Assembly: GCA_004352715.1 (NCBI GenBank)
Contig: SCFE01000107.1
Location: 754,452 to 818,451, forward strand
Length of the DNA: 64,000 nucleotides
Direction of reading: 5' to 3'
DNA from: Hofstenia miamia
Lineage: Eukaryota; Xenacoelomorpha; Acoela
Shown: positions 1-10,798 of the stretch, piece by piece
Position numbering within the stretch: position 1 is the first letter of the stretch
How the letters are laid out: every line of letters starts with the position of its first letter
Notes under the pieces: generated by a model
Seen by the model: the letters and a program-made list of their open reading frames with translations, nothing else
Databases searched by the model: none
Told to the model about the DNA's origin: nothing
Program-made: the position numbers and the translations under genes

Positions 1-480
1 GTATAATTGCTTATGAGCTTCTTAATGGAAAATGCAAGTTGTTGAAGCTTCTTCGAATTCTGTCTTGCTTTTAAGCAGAAAGTTGGAATGCAAAGCAAAA
101 GCGCCCAATTGTCTAAATTGTCAGGATCGTTAATGACTTTATTCAGGCAACGGATATATAGTTGAGAAATTGAAAAACGGCTCCTTTAGGTACACGCTTG
201 AGAATAGACCTTCTGCTACGGAAAATCCGATTCAGTAAATCAATGGTGGAATTGCTCTCTAATAAAGAAGATTTAGTACAAGATTCCGTTATTAAAATAG
301 AATCATCAAGGGAAGTCGTGAACAATCACAAGATGGACAGATAAATCCTAATTTCCAATCTGCAGAGGAACGAAGACCAGAACAGCCGACATGAACATAA
401 TTACAAACTGCACACCAAACGCCTTTTCTCCTGAGAGAGCGGTGACATTGGCTGCAATTTGAATTTTTCTCAACTGACAT
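1..480 (-). pseudogene. Degenerate non-LTR retrotransposon ORF with PHD-like zinc finger (partial)
   Basis: Read on the minus strand, 480-292 encodes a C4HC3-like cysteine pattern (CSQC ... CAVC ... H ... C ... CPSC) of the PHD-finger type that many animal LINE proteins carry near their N terminus. After a frame change near 325-292 the reading continues with SRRSILKRVPKGAVFQFLN. After another frame change near 150 it continues with NDPDNLDNWALLLCIPTFCL, running off the left edge. The KRVPKGA and NDPDNLxxW elements resemble the linker that precedes the reverse transcriptase domain in a widespread family of animal retroelement proteins; this is recognition from memory, not a search. At least two frameshifts show it is dead. 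The reverse transcriptase would lie outside the window. Confidence 0.55.
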
Positions 481-1223
481 AAAACTTTGTTCTTTGTATG
501 ATTTTATATTCTTAGATGTAAATTTATTATTCCATATCAACTGAAATTTTACTGCAGAAATGAATAACATGTATTTGTTTCACAGTTGGAGTTTTAAAAA
601 TACAGCCAATAAATTTGCAAGTTCCTACATTTGCACTAAAACGACCTATATATTAATAGCGGTTTTTGTACAAGTTAGAATTAGAATTTTAAAAAATTGA
701 ATTGTTTTTTTGTTGTTTTTTTATTAAAACATTTGAAAATCTTTCAGTTGGTTTTTGGTTTTTATTAGTTCTGAATATTTTTCTGATGTCACGTGATTGG
801 AAATATGTGTAAAGTGGGCATCTGCCCTTTCAAATGTACTTGTTAATAATTGGTATTGAAATGCATTATAGATTTCAGTTATTACGTTTAATTAGGAAAC
901 ATTCAGGGTTAGGATTTAGTAATTGGTAACATTAACGCAAAAACAGTGTCGCATCAATATTTTAAAAAATGGGATTTCTGACTGCTATATCCAATATCAT
1001 TACTTCTGTATTTAAAAATTTCATTATTTATATGATAGGCATTCAATATTTTCATCGCATATTTATACCTCAATAGAAATGAAGTACAGTGGTTATTTAA
1101 TTGAATAACTTTTTGAGTAAATTCATAAGACGACTGTATTTTTCCATTCAACATTTTTACTAATTAGAAAGAAAATATGCTTTTGAAAATTAAATATGAA
1201 AAACAATAAATAAAAAGTATTGT

Positions 1224-2062
1224 ATGCATAAAAGAACATGTTTTGAAATACATATTGTAAAAACGTCTAGACTTAAGCCACACGCACACGTTGAAATTTT
1301 AGTTGCGAAAGCAATTAAGTTTTGTAGTAATTTCAATGGAACATTGTTGGGATCATTTGAATCTCGGCTCCTTCTGCTACCAAACCGTTATCTACAGATT
1401 CTTTATCACCAAGGAAAGCATCTCAGGTTCTTCAGACTTTGGCAGAAGAGGTAGCTTGTATCCCAACTCAATGAGATTAGTGCCTGGGGCAGCATTAGAA
1501 GGATCATCTCAAATTCAGCAGCTGTAAATACTGGTAAGAGAAGTGAGAGAAGTGGAGCTTTTGCCAGGGTTCAAACAGCATTTCAAGTGAAAGAACTTGA
1601 TAAACCTCAGTTTATTAGGTGTTAAAAAGGTATGATGATTTGCAGAATACATTGTCAGGAACAACAACGGTACTCAAGTGTGACAATCTTGACTGGAGGG
1701 ATGATTTTATTTTTTGGAAGTAATCATTCAAGTTCTACCAAATAAAGGGAAATGGCCTTAAGTCATCCTCCTTTACAATGAGCGATGGAAATCCGGGAGA
1801 TGTTTACTCTGATGGTCTTCTTTCTTCTACCTCCTTGGCAAGACCAGTTAAAAGCATCTTGTGGTTTCATTGCAACTGCATGATAGGCTACAGCCTGGTT
1901 ATCCAACCAGCACTAATCAGAAGGAACCTCTTATTATTTAATGTTGATCATTACTACACTGAAGTACCCAAGGCTCTTAGCTTCTGCAAACACTGGAAGC
2001 ATGAAATATCTATGCTTGACATGCCTTGCCTTGCACCATCATTGTTGCTGAGAGAGTTGTGA
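1224..2062 (+). other. Less AT-rich block with short ORFs, unassigned
   Basis: This block is clearly less AT-rich than its surroundings and holds three overlapping or adjacent short plus-strand ORFs (76, 74 and 94 codons). None contains a motif I recognise. The break-up into several frames suggests decayed transposon coding sequence rather than a live gene, but neither the class nor the ends could be determined. Confidence 0.25.
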
Positions 2063-2964
2063 AGCTGATGGAAACATTGGATCTTCATAGAAAACAGCCA
2101 AGTTTATGAAAAACAAGTTAATTAACACTAATGTACAAATTTACGACATATTATAAAAGCTATTTCATTTTATTAATTATTATTTACTGCATTCGTATTG
2201 TTTTGTGTAATTTTTGTGTTAAGAGAATAACGAGCGTTTAAGCCATTTGATGAAATATTTGTTTGTCATAGGTGCAGGGGATTTTCAAGAACTAGTAATA
2301 CTATAGTTATTTTGTGAGTTTTAAACAAAAGTCCATCATTTCAAACCCCAGTGTTAAAAATCTGAAATATGTCATAACCCTAATATATATGTAGCCAAAC
2401 GACAATAAATGATGCGTTGTCTTCTGGATAAATCGTCTTGAATACACACAAACACTCAAAGTTTAAATATCAAGAAACATCACTTATAAACAGGTTTATG
2501 AAATTTCTAATCCTAAAAAACAAAATGAATGATTTGCTTTTCAATATTTGAACACACCACATATAAATATTTCAAATCGTTCCCAATTTTTTGAATTTAT
2601 ACCAAGCACACACTTTCCGTGAAAGATATTAGAATTTGTGCATTAAACTTATTTATTTTTTTTGTTTATATTTGTACATAATTTATTTTTTTAGTTTTAG
2701 TTATATGGCTTACCTTCACATTTCTCTTCTGCTTCTGCTTTTGAATTCTGGTTGCTACCAAACTGGACCTCCATTGGGATTTGTGCCCCATGGTAATTTT
2801 ATTAGATTCTAAGAAAACTCAGGTCCAAAATATTTGAATTTATGAAAACTCAAAGCCCTAATATAAACGGGACTCTTGAAATTCCATTACAGCTTTTTTC
2901 CATCTTGAGTTCTTCGGCCTTGAATTTTCATCAAACGTCTATTTATATATAAAAATATATTTTG

Positions 2965-2966
<2 letters not shown>

Positions 2967-3001
<35 letters not shown>
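2967..3001. repeat. (TA)n microsatellite
   Basis: Uninterrupted AT dinucleotide run of about 17 units, directly visible. Confidence 0.95.
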
Positions 3002-3003
<2 letters not shown>

Positions 3004-3117
3004 TTTACAAAATTAATCAGCGAGAAATGCTAAAAGATTTGTAAAAATGTTTATATAGAATGAGAGAACAGCAATTTTTTGTACACAGACTTAACTAGTC
3101 ATTAAAACCAGAGCTTC

Positions 3118-3210
3118 GGATTTGGATTCCGACTTGCGGACTCGTAGACTCATTCGTGCTTTTGTTGGACTAGGGCGCCTGTATTTTATAGGCTCGGTCG
3201 GAGTCCAAAT
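3118..3210. repeat. Degenerate GC-richer short-period patch
   Basis: Repeated variants of TCGGA/GGACTC-like words (gacttgcggactcgtagactc, ggctcggtcggagtcc) stand out from the AT-rich background. The style matches the patches at 49,578-49,690 and 23,634-23,926. It could be a decayed minisatellite or the terminal region of a DNA transposon. Confidence 0.4.
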
Positions 3211-3669
3211 GAAACTTTGATTGAATTAAAGAAGCGTTTCCGAAATTCGACCGAAACAGTTAAATATGGATATTGACAGTGTTTTAGCTAAAAGATGGAT
3301 TTCCTACACCTCCCCCTACTATTACGTACTAAAGAGTATACATATCGTTAAATGAGCTTAATGAATTAAGCTTAGATAAAATTTGCTAACGTTTAGAATA
3401 CATCGTCTCATTCCATAACTTCCACTCATCCACAAAACGTTCACTATTTTTAAAGGAAGCTGCCAATAGCATTCACAATTGTTCAATTAATATCATCTCA
3501 AGAAACAGTTTTCCTACTGCTATGGACAGTGACTTTGATGTTATACGTGTGAGTTGTTTCTTAATATTTCAAAATTTGCATATTTATTTTTAATTTCGTA
3601 TTCTGATTTATGAATGTGTACCAGTATATGCACGATGAACAAGATCGTATATTAATATAATGTTGCAAT

Positions 3670-3673
<4 letters not shown>

Positions 3674-3707
<34 letters not shown>

Positions 3708-3743
3708 GGATCCGGTTGTATTACCAAAATGAAAGATCGAGTA
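3674..3743 (+). repeat. (TA)n joined to a 37-bp repeat unit, plus copy
   Basis: A (TA)n run (3,674-3,703) is followed by a 37-bp sequence (3,707-3,743) starting AGGATCCGGTTG and ending GATCGAGTA, then by an N gap. The same 37 bp occurs in reverse orientation at 7,686-7,722, also next to (TA)n on the same relative side. It is therefore a dispersed repeat physically linked to the microsatellite. Confidence 0.75.
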
Positions 3744-4200
3744 NNNNNNNNNNNNNNNNNNNNNNNNNNNNNNNNNNNNNNNNNNNNNNNNNNNNNNNNN
3801 NNNNNNNNNNNNNNNNNNNNNNNNNNNNNNNNNNNNNNNNNNNNNNNNNNNNNNNNNNNNNNNNNNNNNNNNNNNNNNNNNNNNNNNNNNNNNNNNNNNN
3901 NNNNNNNNNNNNNNNNNNNNNNNNNNNNNNNNNNNNNNNNNNNNNNNNNNNNNNNNNNNNNNNNNNNNNNNNNNNNNNNNNNNNNNNNNNNNNNNNNNNN
4001 NNNNNNNNNNNNNNNNNNNNNNNNNNNNNNNNNNNNNNNNNNNNNNNNNNNNNNNNNNNNNNNNNNNNNNNNNNNNNNNNNNNNNNNNNNNNNNNNNNNN
4101 NNNNNNNNNNNNNNNNNNNNNNNNNNNNNNNNNNNNNNNNNNNNNNNNNNNNNNNNNNNNNNNNNNNNNNNNNNNNNNNNNNNNNNNNNNNNNNNNNNNN
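3744..4200. other. Assembly gap (457 N) ending in (TA)n
   Basis: Run of N followed at 4,201-4,228 by (TA)n. The gap probably covers a longer microsatellite and the rest of the repeat that begins at 3,707. Confidence 0.95.
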
Positions 4201-4232
<32 letters not shown>

Positions 4233-5389
4233 TTTTAGATTCTGTTGTAAGGATAGTTTTTAACAGTAATCATTTATTATATATATTTAATAGGACATCT
4301 AGCGGTAAATGTGAGTATTGAAGGTTAGAATGACTATAACGCTATTGTAGCATCATAACACGAGTTTAAAAAATACCTCGTTGTTAATTAAAAAATGCTA
4401 TGCATTTATATTTCAAACAATATTTACGTCTGCTGTAAAATTAATGAATTTTGCATACACCCAGTTTTTTAATGAGCAACAGTTGTATTGAGTTAGGTCT
4501 AGGCTTGCTTAGCAAAATAACCAACTTAGCTGAATCATTTGGATTTCTTTGGCGATTTGAATGTACTTGCAACGCAAATCCTTTCGCGTGTTGCCAGTTG
4601 TTCACCGATGTAGCTTTGGCTATGTTAGTCGTACAGACTTTGATAATGTGGTGGTGATATTGTTAATCTAATCTAAATATATTCAATAATGTTTTTTCTG
4701 TTAAAATGTGCGTTGTAACAAATTTAGACAAAAAATCCTATCTCTGTCAATTGCTTAAATTTTCCATTTTCAATGCTAGGATTGCTTATGAAAAACGGCG
4801 AAATAATTTATAATGCGTGTGTATTTTTGTCGAAGATCCGTTAACTGATCTTTCTGATTTCATTCATCAACATACGTTGCTTAAATTATCAGTTATTTAA
4901 TTGTAAACATTTATCTGAATAAGGAGTCTCTTTTCTTTCCAAATTTTGCTATTGTAACATTCAGAATTTAGTTTTTAATATGTTGATAATGCAATATATT
5001 GCAAGAATTATATTACAATGCATTTATTGGCGCAGAACTACAATAGGCACAATAGTACTACAATATTATTGAAGGGTGTTTTTTTAAATAATACCGGTTA
5101 GATTGTTATTTTTTTATTATTTATTAACTTAACTTTTGAAAAATAATTATACAGTAAAAGAGTCCGTTGATATGTCAATGGCAGTTGTACTCATCTTGTT
5201 TACAAATAATTTATCAGGTTTGTTTAACCTAATTCTACTAGAACTTTTCAAAATCTGTGATGACTTCTCCAAAAAATATTTAAACGCTCATAACTCACGA
5301 ACTAATGAAAATATTTAAAATCTAAAGACACCACAAGATAGAGAATTATCTCCACTTTTTTTCAATCTGTAATTCGTGACAACCCCAGA

Positions 5390-5480
5390 CCAAAATTGGA
5401 ACCGGCTGGCAATTTTAAGGCCGGGCCGATAGTTGGTCGTCAAGAGCTATTACCGGCTGGCCGCTTTTGGCCAGTAAATT
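5390..5480 (+). repeat. GC-rich CCGGC-type patch, left member of an inverted pair
   Basis: The words ACCGGCTGGC, GGCCGGGCCGA and TTACCGGCTGGCCGCTTTT stand in AT-rich DNA. The reverse complement of 6,836-6,910 contains TTACCGGCCGGCAGCCGC followed by TTTT, so the two patches look like inverted ends of one roughly 1.5 kb element. The middle is mostly lost in the 5,541-6,062 gap. Confidence 0.4.
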
Positions 5481-5540
5481 TTTTTGCATTGTAAATTTAA
5501 TCTATGCAAATATATTATATATACATGTATATATATATAT

Positions 5541-6062
5541 NNNNNNNNNNNNNNNNNNNNNNNNNNNNNNNNNNNNNNNNNNNNNNNNNNNNNNNNNNNN
5601 NNNNNNNNNNNNNNNNNNNNNNNNNNNNNNNNNNNNNNNNNNNNNNNNNNNNNNNNNNNNNNNNNNNNNNNNNNNNNNNNNNNNNNNNNNNNNNNNNNNN
5701 NNNNNNNNNNNNNNNNNNNNNNNNNNNNNNNNNNNNNNNNNNNNNNNNNNNNNNNNNNNNNNNNNNNNNNNNNNNNNNNNNNNNNNNNNNNNNNNNNNNN
5801 NNNNNNNNNNNNNNNNNNNNNNNNNNNNNNNNNNNNNNNNNNNNNNNNNNNNNNNNNNNNNNNNNNNNNNNNNNNNNNNNNNNNNNNNNNNNNNNNNNNN
5901 NNNNNNNNNNNNNNNNNNNNNNNNNNNNNNNNNNNNNNNNNNNNNNNNNNNNNNNNNNNNNNNNNNNNNNNNNNNNNNNNNNNNNNNNNNNNNNNNNNNN
6001 NNNNNNNNNNNNNNNNNNNNNNNNNNNNNNNNNNNNNNNNNNNNNNNNNNNNNNNNNNNNNN
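5541..6062. other. Assembly gap (522 N) bounded by (TA)n
   Basis: N run with TA repeats on both sides (5,520-5,540 and 6,063-6,070). Confidence 0.95.
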
Positions 6063-6835
6063 TATATATGTATGTAAGCTGTTTTAATCTAGAAACTTAC
6101 ACATGGCGATGCAAAGACTCGATATTAAATATACAAAAATTTCAAATATTTTAACTATATTTCTAGCAAAGCCAATTTTGAGATTTTCTATATATCAATT
6201 CTTTGTATAACTTTAATCATCTTTCACTTTTCCGTGAATATAAATTGGGAACATTTCAGGTTGTTTAGTTGGTATATTTGATTATGATAGTTAAATTACA
6301 TAAAGCTAGGCGAGCAGCATTATCAATAATATTGCTGTGACATTTGACCTCAGTTAGCATTGATTACACAAATACATATATTTAAAATTTTTTTCTCTAA
6401 CATAATTACTCCTTTAGTATGATATGTCAACTGACATTTGTGTTTGACTGTCTTTGCAACCGAAAATCTTTCAAATATATGTTGAGCTTTCCCTCAAATA
6501 TTAGAAAAATACAAGCGTTAAAATTGCTTGATTTGTATGAGGCTTCTCAAATTTCAAGTGTTAATCCTATCGATTATCTTTTCATTATTATAAACAGCTT
6601 CTGTAAAAATTATTGCTAAGTTCCATAGAAAACTGAAATCAAATTAACTTTTCAAAAAGCAAAAAAATTCAATTTATAGTAAATTATCGAGAGATTCCAG
6701 AAAGTAAATGTAATTATCATTCTAATTGCAAAACTGTAGATTGCTGAAACTAAACATTTTCATAGGAATCCTCCAAAACTAAACAAAATATTCTCTCTTT
6801 ATAAAATATAACAAGAAATTTTTTTATCATTTTGG

Positions 6836-6910
6836 CTGGTAAACTGCCAGTTATTTTACCGGCCTTTCTTGACATTTAAAAGCGGCTGCCGGCCGGTAAA
6901 TTGACGGCCG
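6836..6910 (-). repeat. GC-rich CCGGC-type patch, right member of an inverted pair
   Basis: Contains GGCTGGTAAACTGCCAG and GCCGGCCGGTAAATTGACGG. It matches the 5,390-5,480 patch in opposite orientation. No transposase is visible between them. Confidence 0.4.
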
Positions 6911-7685
6911 TAGTAGGTTCCATCTCTGTCCCAGACTGCTCACGGCGCGCCTGGACGAGTTTCACGCAGTTTTTCTTCAGAAAACAAAATATTGCAGGGT
7001 AGCTGTTGTTCCCATGGACATTAGACCGCCTCATTATCTGAACACTAGGTACGGAAAGAATTTGAATGTTTTTGCAAAAATCGGATTTCTCATTGAAAAA
7101 AATTCTTATTTGCACGTACTTCAGGCACAAGAATAATTTTTAGCACAAATCATCATTACATGAACGGGCTCAAACATATAGATGTTTCCATGAAAAAGGC
7201 TATTCTGTTCTATTTCTTAACAGGCTTGGATAAAATTTTACAAAAATGCGGAGAAATCTATTTTTTACACAGAAGTAACGCTAGTAGAATAGGATTAAAA
7301 TTCAATTTGGAACACCTAAGGTAAAGAAATTCGAGCATTGACTTAAAATGTGTTTGCTCATATGAATTAGTAAAATCGACAGAAATACGGTTAGATACTA
7401 CGTGCACTAGACCATCAATCTGTCTGAACTCGCCATTACCAAACCAAAAATTCAGATTATTATGCCAATTGAGAAAACTACTAACTTCAGTGTACAAAGC
7501 GGATCTATGTTTGGATTTCTTAGAATTGTCAATAAATACTGCAAAATCTTAAATTCAAGAATAATTTTCATGAATATAAGCATTAGTTCATATTAATGGT
7601 TACTATAACACTTCTAATGCATTACATACATACATCGAGAAATCTGGAATTTATTATGGAAAACTTAGCTTAAGAACGGTATCTG

Positions 7686-7719
7686 TACTCGATCTTTCAT
7701 TTTGGTAATACAACCGGAT

Positions 7720-7766
<47 letters not shown>
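7686..7766 (-). repeat. 37-bp repeat unit plus (TA)n, minus copy
   Basis: Positions 7,686-7,722 are the exact reverse complement of 3,707-3,743 and are followed by a (TA)n run to 7,766. Beyond the shared 37 bp this copy continues for an unknown distance (CAGATACCG on its own strand), information that the first copy loses in a gap. Confidence 0.75.
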
Positions 7767-7767
<1 letters not shown>

Positions 7768-7939
7768 CTAATTAATAAGTTAAGATAATTATGAATTTGA
7801 GATAAGTATCGAAAAATGTATGGCGTTTCGAAAGAAGTAATTCTCATTTATAAATACAAAGCCAGTTTTTTATTAGTTTCTGATTATTCACATCGAATAA
7901 ACTTAAACTAGTTGGGATGTTTGCTAATATATTTATAAA

Positions 7940-8110
7940 CTAAGCGCTCTTCGACACACTGCTGCGCATGTCCTAAACTTTATCGCAACAAAGTGTCATC
8001 ACTCGTGGCATAGTTCATGTATCACATTGCGCGGTTTCACATTTATATCACTTGTAGCATCTGCGTAGTGCACGATTGGCGCGCGATTTGGCATTATCTC
8101 TCTACCTTGT
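7940..8110. promoter_or_regulatory. Possible CpG-richer promoter region for the transporter gene
   Basis: Within AT-rich DNA this block holds several CpGs, an NRF1-like word (CTGCGCATGTC) and an inverted CCAAT next to a GC core (ATTGGCGCGCG). It lies about 2.4 kb before the first mapped transporter exon on the same strand. This is inference from composition and motif words only; no transcript start is visible. Confidence 0.2.
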
Positions 8111-8367
8111 AATAGTCAATGGTTAATGGATGTAATCGCAAATGATTGCAAACAGGTAATTCTCTTTGTATATATTTGCAACCCTAATTATAACGTTATA
8201 TTGTTTAGTTATTTTGTCTGTGTTATTTCTATTTAAAACAGAAACCCACTCTATTGTCTAATACTTATAAATTACCTCTATTAGCAATTGCACTGATAAG
8301 ATTGTGTTACGTAAGGTAGTCCGAGCATAAGAAATATTTAATTTTATCATATATAGAAATCAGAATC

Positions 8368-8462
8368 NNNNNNNNNNNNNNNNNNNNNNNNNNNNNNNNN
8401 NNNNNNNNNNNNNNNNNNNNNNNNNNNNNNNNNNNNNNNNNNNNNNNNNNNNNNNNNNNNNN

Positions 8463-8493
<31 letters not shown>
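8368..8493. other. Assembly gap followed by (TA)n
   Basis: 95 N (8,368-8,462) then (AT)n to 8,493. Confidence 0.95.
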
Positions 8494-8497
<4 letters not shown>

Positions 8498-10468
8498 ATT
8501 TCCCCAGTAATTCGGAATTCTAAGCATTACTGAATTAATTAGTTTTGAAATTTTAAATAATCTTTCATTCCCGAATTATTGAAATTTGTCGCTGTTTGAT
8601 CGCAAAATACACTACGTATAAACTTTGAGATTAATTTTTTAACAATTTGATCGCCATTTTTTTAATACTGAATATTTATATATTTGCATAAATTTGAAGC
8701 CCCTGACAATTTGGAAAGCCAATTCACTAATTATTTTTTGAGTTCTGAAACAAAATTAATTTTGAGCATGCGTATGTGTAGAATTTCTGTTGGTAAATTT
8801 ATTGTGCAATTGCAAAACCTCCACTATTTTTTTGGCATTTTCAGTTTTGTTTATTTTGTTAAGATTAATTTTTACCTACAAAATGCAATCGCGAATATGT
8901 TTTTTCCATTCTGCCAGTTTATTTTTTATTTTATATGTACATTTTGTTTACATATGCACTTATTTTCTTGATTAAAATGTATTTTCTTTACCTCTATAAC
9001 ACACGAAATATATGTATTTTTACTAAAATGTAAATTTCCAATGGAGTGTTTGTAAGGAAATCTAAATAGAAAATATTTGAATTTGTTCAATGTCTGTGGT
9101 TTTGAAAAATTCTTGCATTCAACAGATAGCATATGAACAATACAGTTATATCATATAACTACAATTAAAACTGTTATCTTTGCGCATAATGGCTCACAGG
9201 TTCACTACAAACTTAATTTTGTAAGAGGCTATTATAAATTTGTTTTCTTTTTTCTAAATACGTTATTTCAGATATTTAAGTTTCATAATTCAACAAACTT
9301 ATAAAAAAATAGGTGCAGTTTGCTTTTTTCTCAGGAAATTATTCCTATGCACCGTGAATGCATTGTTAGTTAAATGCTTGCATAAATAAATTCAACGTAA
9401 ATAAACTTTATTCTAAGTCACAAGCGCACAGACATCAAAGATCTGTGAAATTGTGAATTTACATCGTTCAAACTTTCTAATTGCAGAAGCATGGAATTGA
9501 ATGCATTTGAGTATTGAGAGGCAATTTATGAAAAAACATGCTATAACCTAAGAGAAACCTCCTAAAACTGAACAAACTTATGAAATGTTAATTGACTTAA
9601 TTCACAAGTGCACAAGAAATTTTGCTCCTTGTAGAAATCTTTTGTGATGTAATTCAGTTTATTTATAGTTTAATGAAGAAAGTGTTAATCCATTTTAGCT
9701 GGCTCGGTGCTAGAAGCCATAATCCTAGCTTTGAATCACTCAATATACAGTATAGTGATTATAGGAAAAGATTTTCAAAAATGCTACTTGTATATTTTCA
9801 TTGGCTATGGAATTTACTGTTAAAGATATAATATAGCAGTAACTTCACTAATTTTCACCGAGGATATTCGCACATGAAATTCGCATTTCTCACAAACTTA
9901 TAATTTCGATGCATGGTTTAAAATGGAACAACTTGAAGCCAGATTGATTTTTCGACCATTCAGATAAATCCGAGGTGCCAATAAAATCGAGCTAGTTATA
10001 AACATTGAGTCGTTCTATTTTACTTTTTTGCATTTAATCGTAAGATATATTTTCAAATGTTTTTTAGAATAACTTTTAAAAATTCACTGTAAGACTTCGG
10101 ACAACTGTATTTTAAATTAATGTTTGAATACAAAGTATAAACAACAGCCAACCACCACATATAAGCATTCTCATTTTTTTGATATTGATATGTTTTTGCA
10201 AGAAAAGATGTTTGCATTTTGTAATTGGGTAATTCACCAGTATGCGGACATAGTTTGATGTTCTCCTAACAGTTTGACCAATAATTTAATGAATTGGATC
10301 TTAGAAATGATCCATGTGGAAGCTCACCCGATCATTTTTTATATTCAGCGTTAGGTATTTCAGGAACATCGAGGATATTGTGGAACACAACTTTGTCCAA
10401 CATCTGCATACTGTTGAATTTCCCTGTGATAAGGGTTTTATAATAATTTTCTATACAAATTCGTTCAG

Positions 10469-10798
10469 GTTTGGTTTGGTTTCAAGTTTTGTGATGTTCT
10501 TCTCACATGGACTCATCATTTCAACGGTTGCTCCCACACTCACACTTAAGTCACAGAGTTATGGTCTGTCAATGACTTATGTAGGCGTAGTTATCGGTCT
10601 GGATGACGTGGCGATATTTGTATTCAGCTTAGTTTTAATGTACTTCTCATTCTATCTTGATTTCGCTTTTCTTGCGTTCATCATCGGCCTTATCATGAGC
10701 AGTGCAGCACACGTTGGGTATGCACTCGTCTTTCAAGTCTCCGACGCTTCAATGTTCTTCATGTTTTCTCTTATTCTTCGTGTTATTCAAGGATTTGG
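10469..10798 (+). CDS. SLC18B1-like exon, N-half helices 1-4
   Basis: Acceptor TTCGTTCAG and donor GTAATT; starts with one base of a split codon and ends on two (gg). The product has four hydrophobic stretches and ends LRVIQGFG. An upstream exon must supply the start. Confidence 0.8.

Larger units (their letters stand above)
2063..5390. other. Intergenic AT-rich sequence
   Basis: No coding exon is recognisable. The stretch contains (TA)n tracts, one 457-base N gap (3,744-4,200) and a GC-richer degenerate patch at 3,118-3,210. Short ORFs here (for example at 4,451-4,657) lack recognisable motifs and splice context. Confidence 0.5.
6911..10468. other. Upstream flank of the SLC18B1-like gene, AT-rich
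   Basis: No exon could be recognised in this stretch. The start-codon exon of the transporter is expected here or further upstream. The stretch includes (TA)n at 7,721-7,766 and 8,463-8,493, an N gap (8,368-8,462) and a locally CpG-richer block at 7,940-8,110. Low-complexity hydrophobic ORFs such as 8,684-8,971 have no supporting motifs. Confidence 0.4.

Noticed and set aside
3660-4238. Long ORFs made largely of X residues (also at 5.5, 23.6, 29.3, 32.9, 62.4 and 63.2 kb)
   Set aside because: They are open only because N codons cannot contain stops; their ends are TA-repeat translations (IYIYIY) or flanking repeats.
8684-8975. Hydrophobic ORF resembling a membrane protein
   Set aside because: Very AT-rich (Phe/Ile/Tyr/Leu composition), overlaps an equally open second frame and lacks splice or family support.
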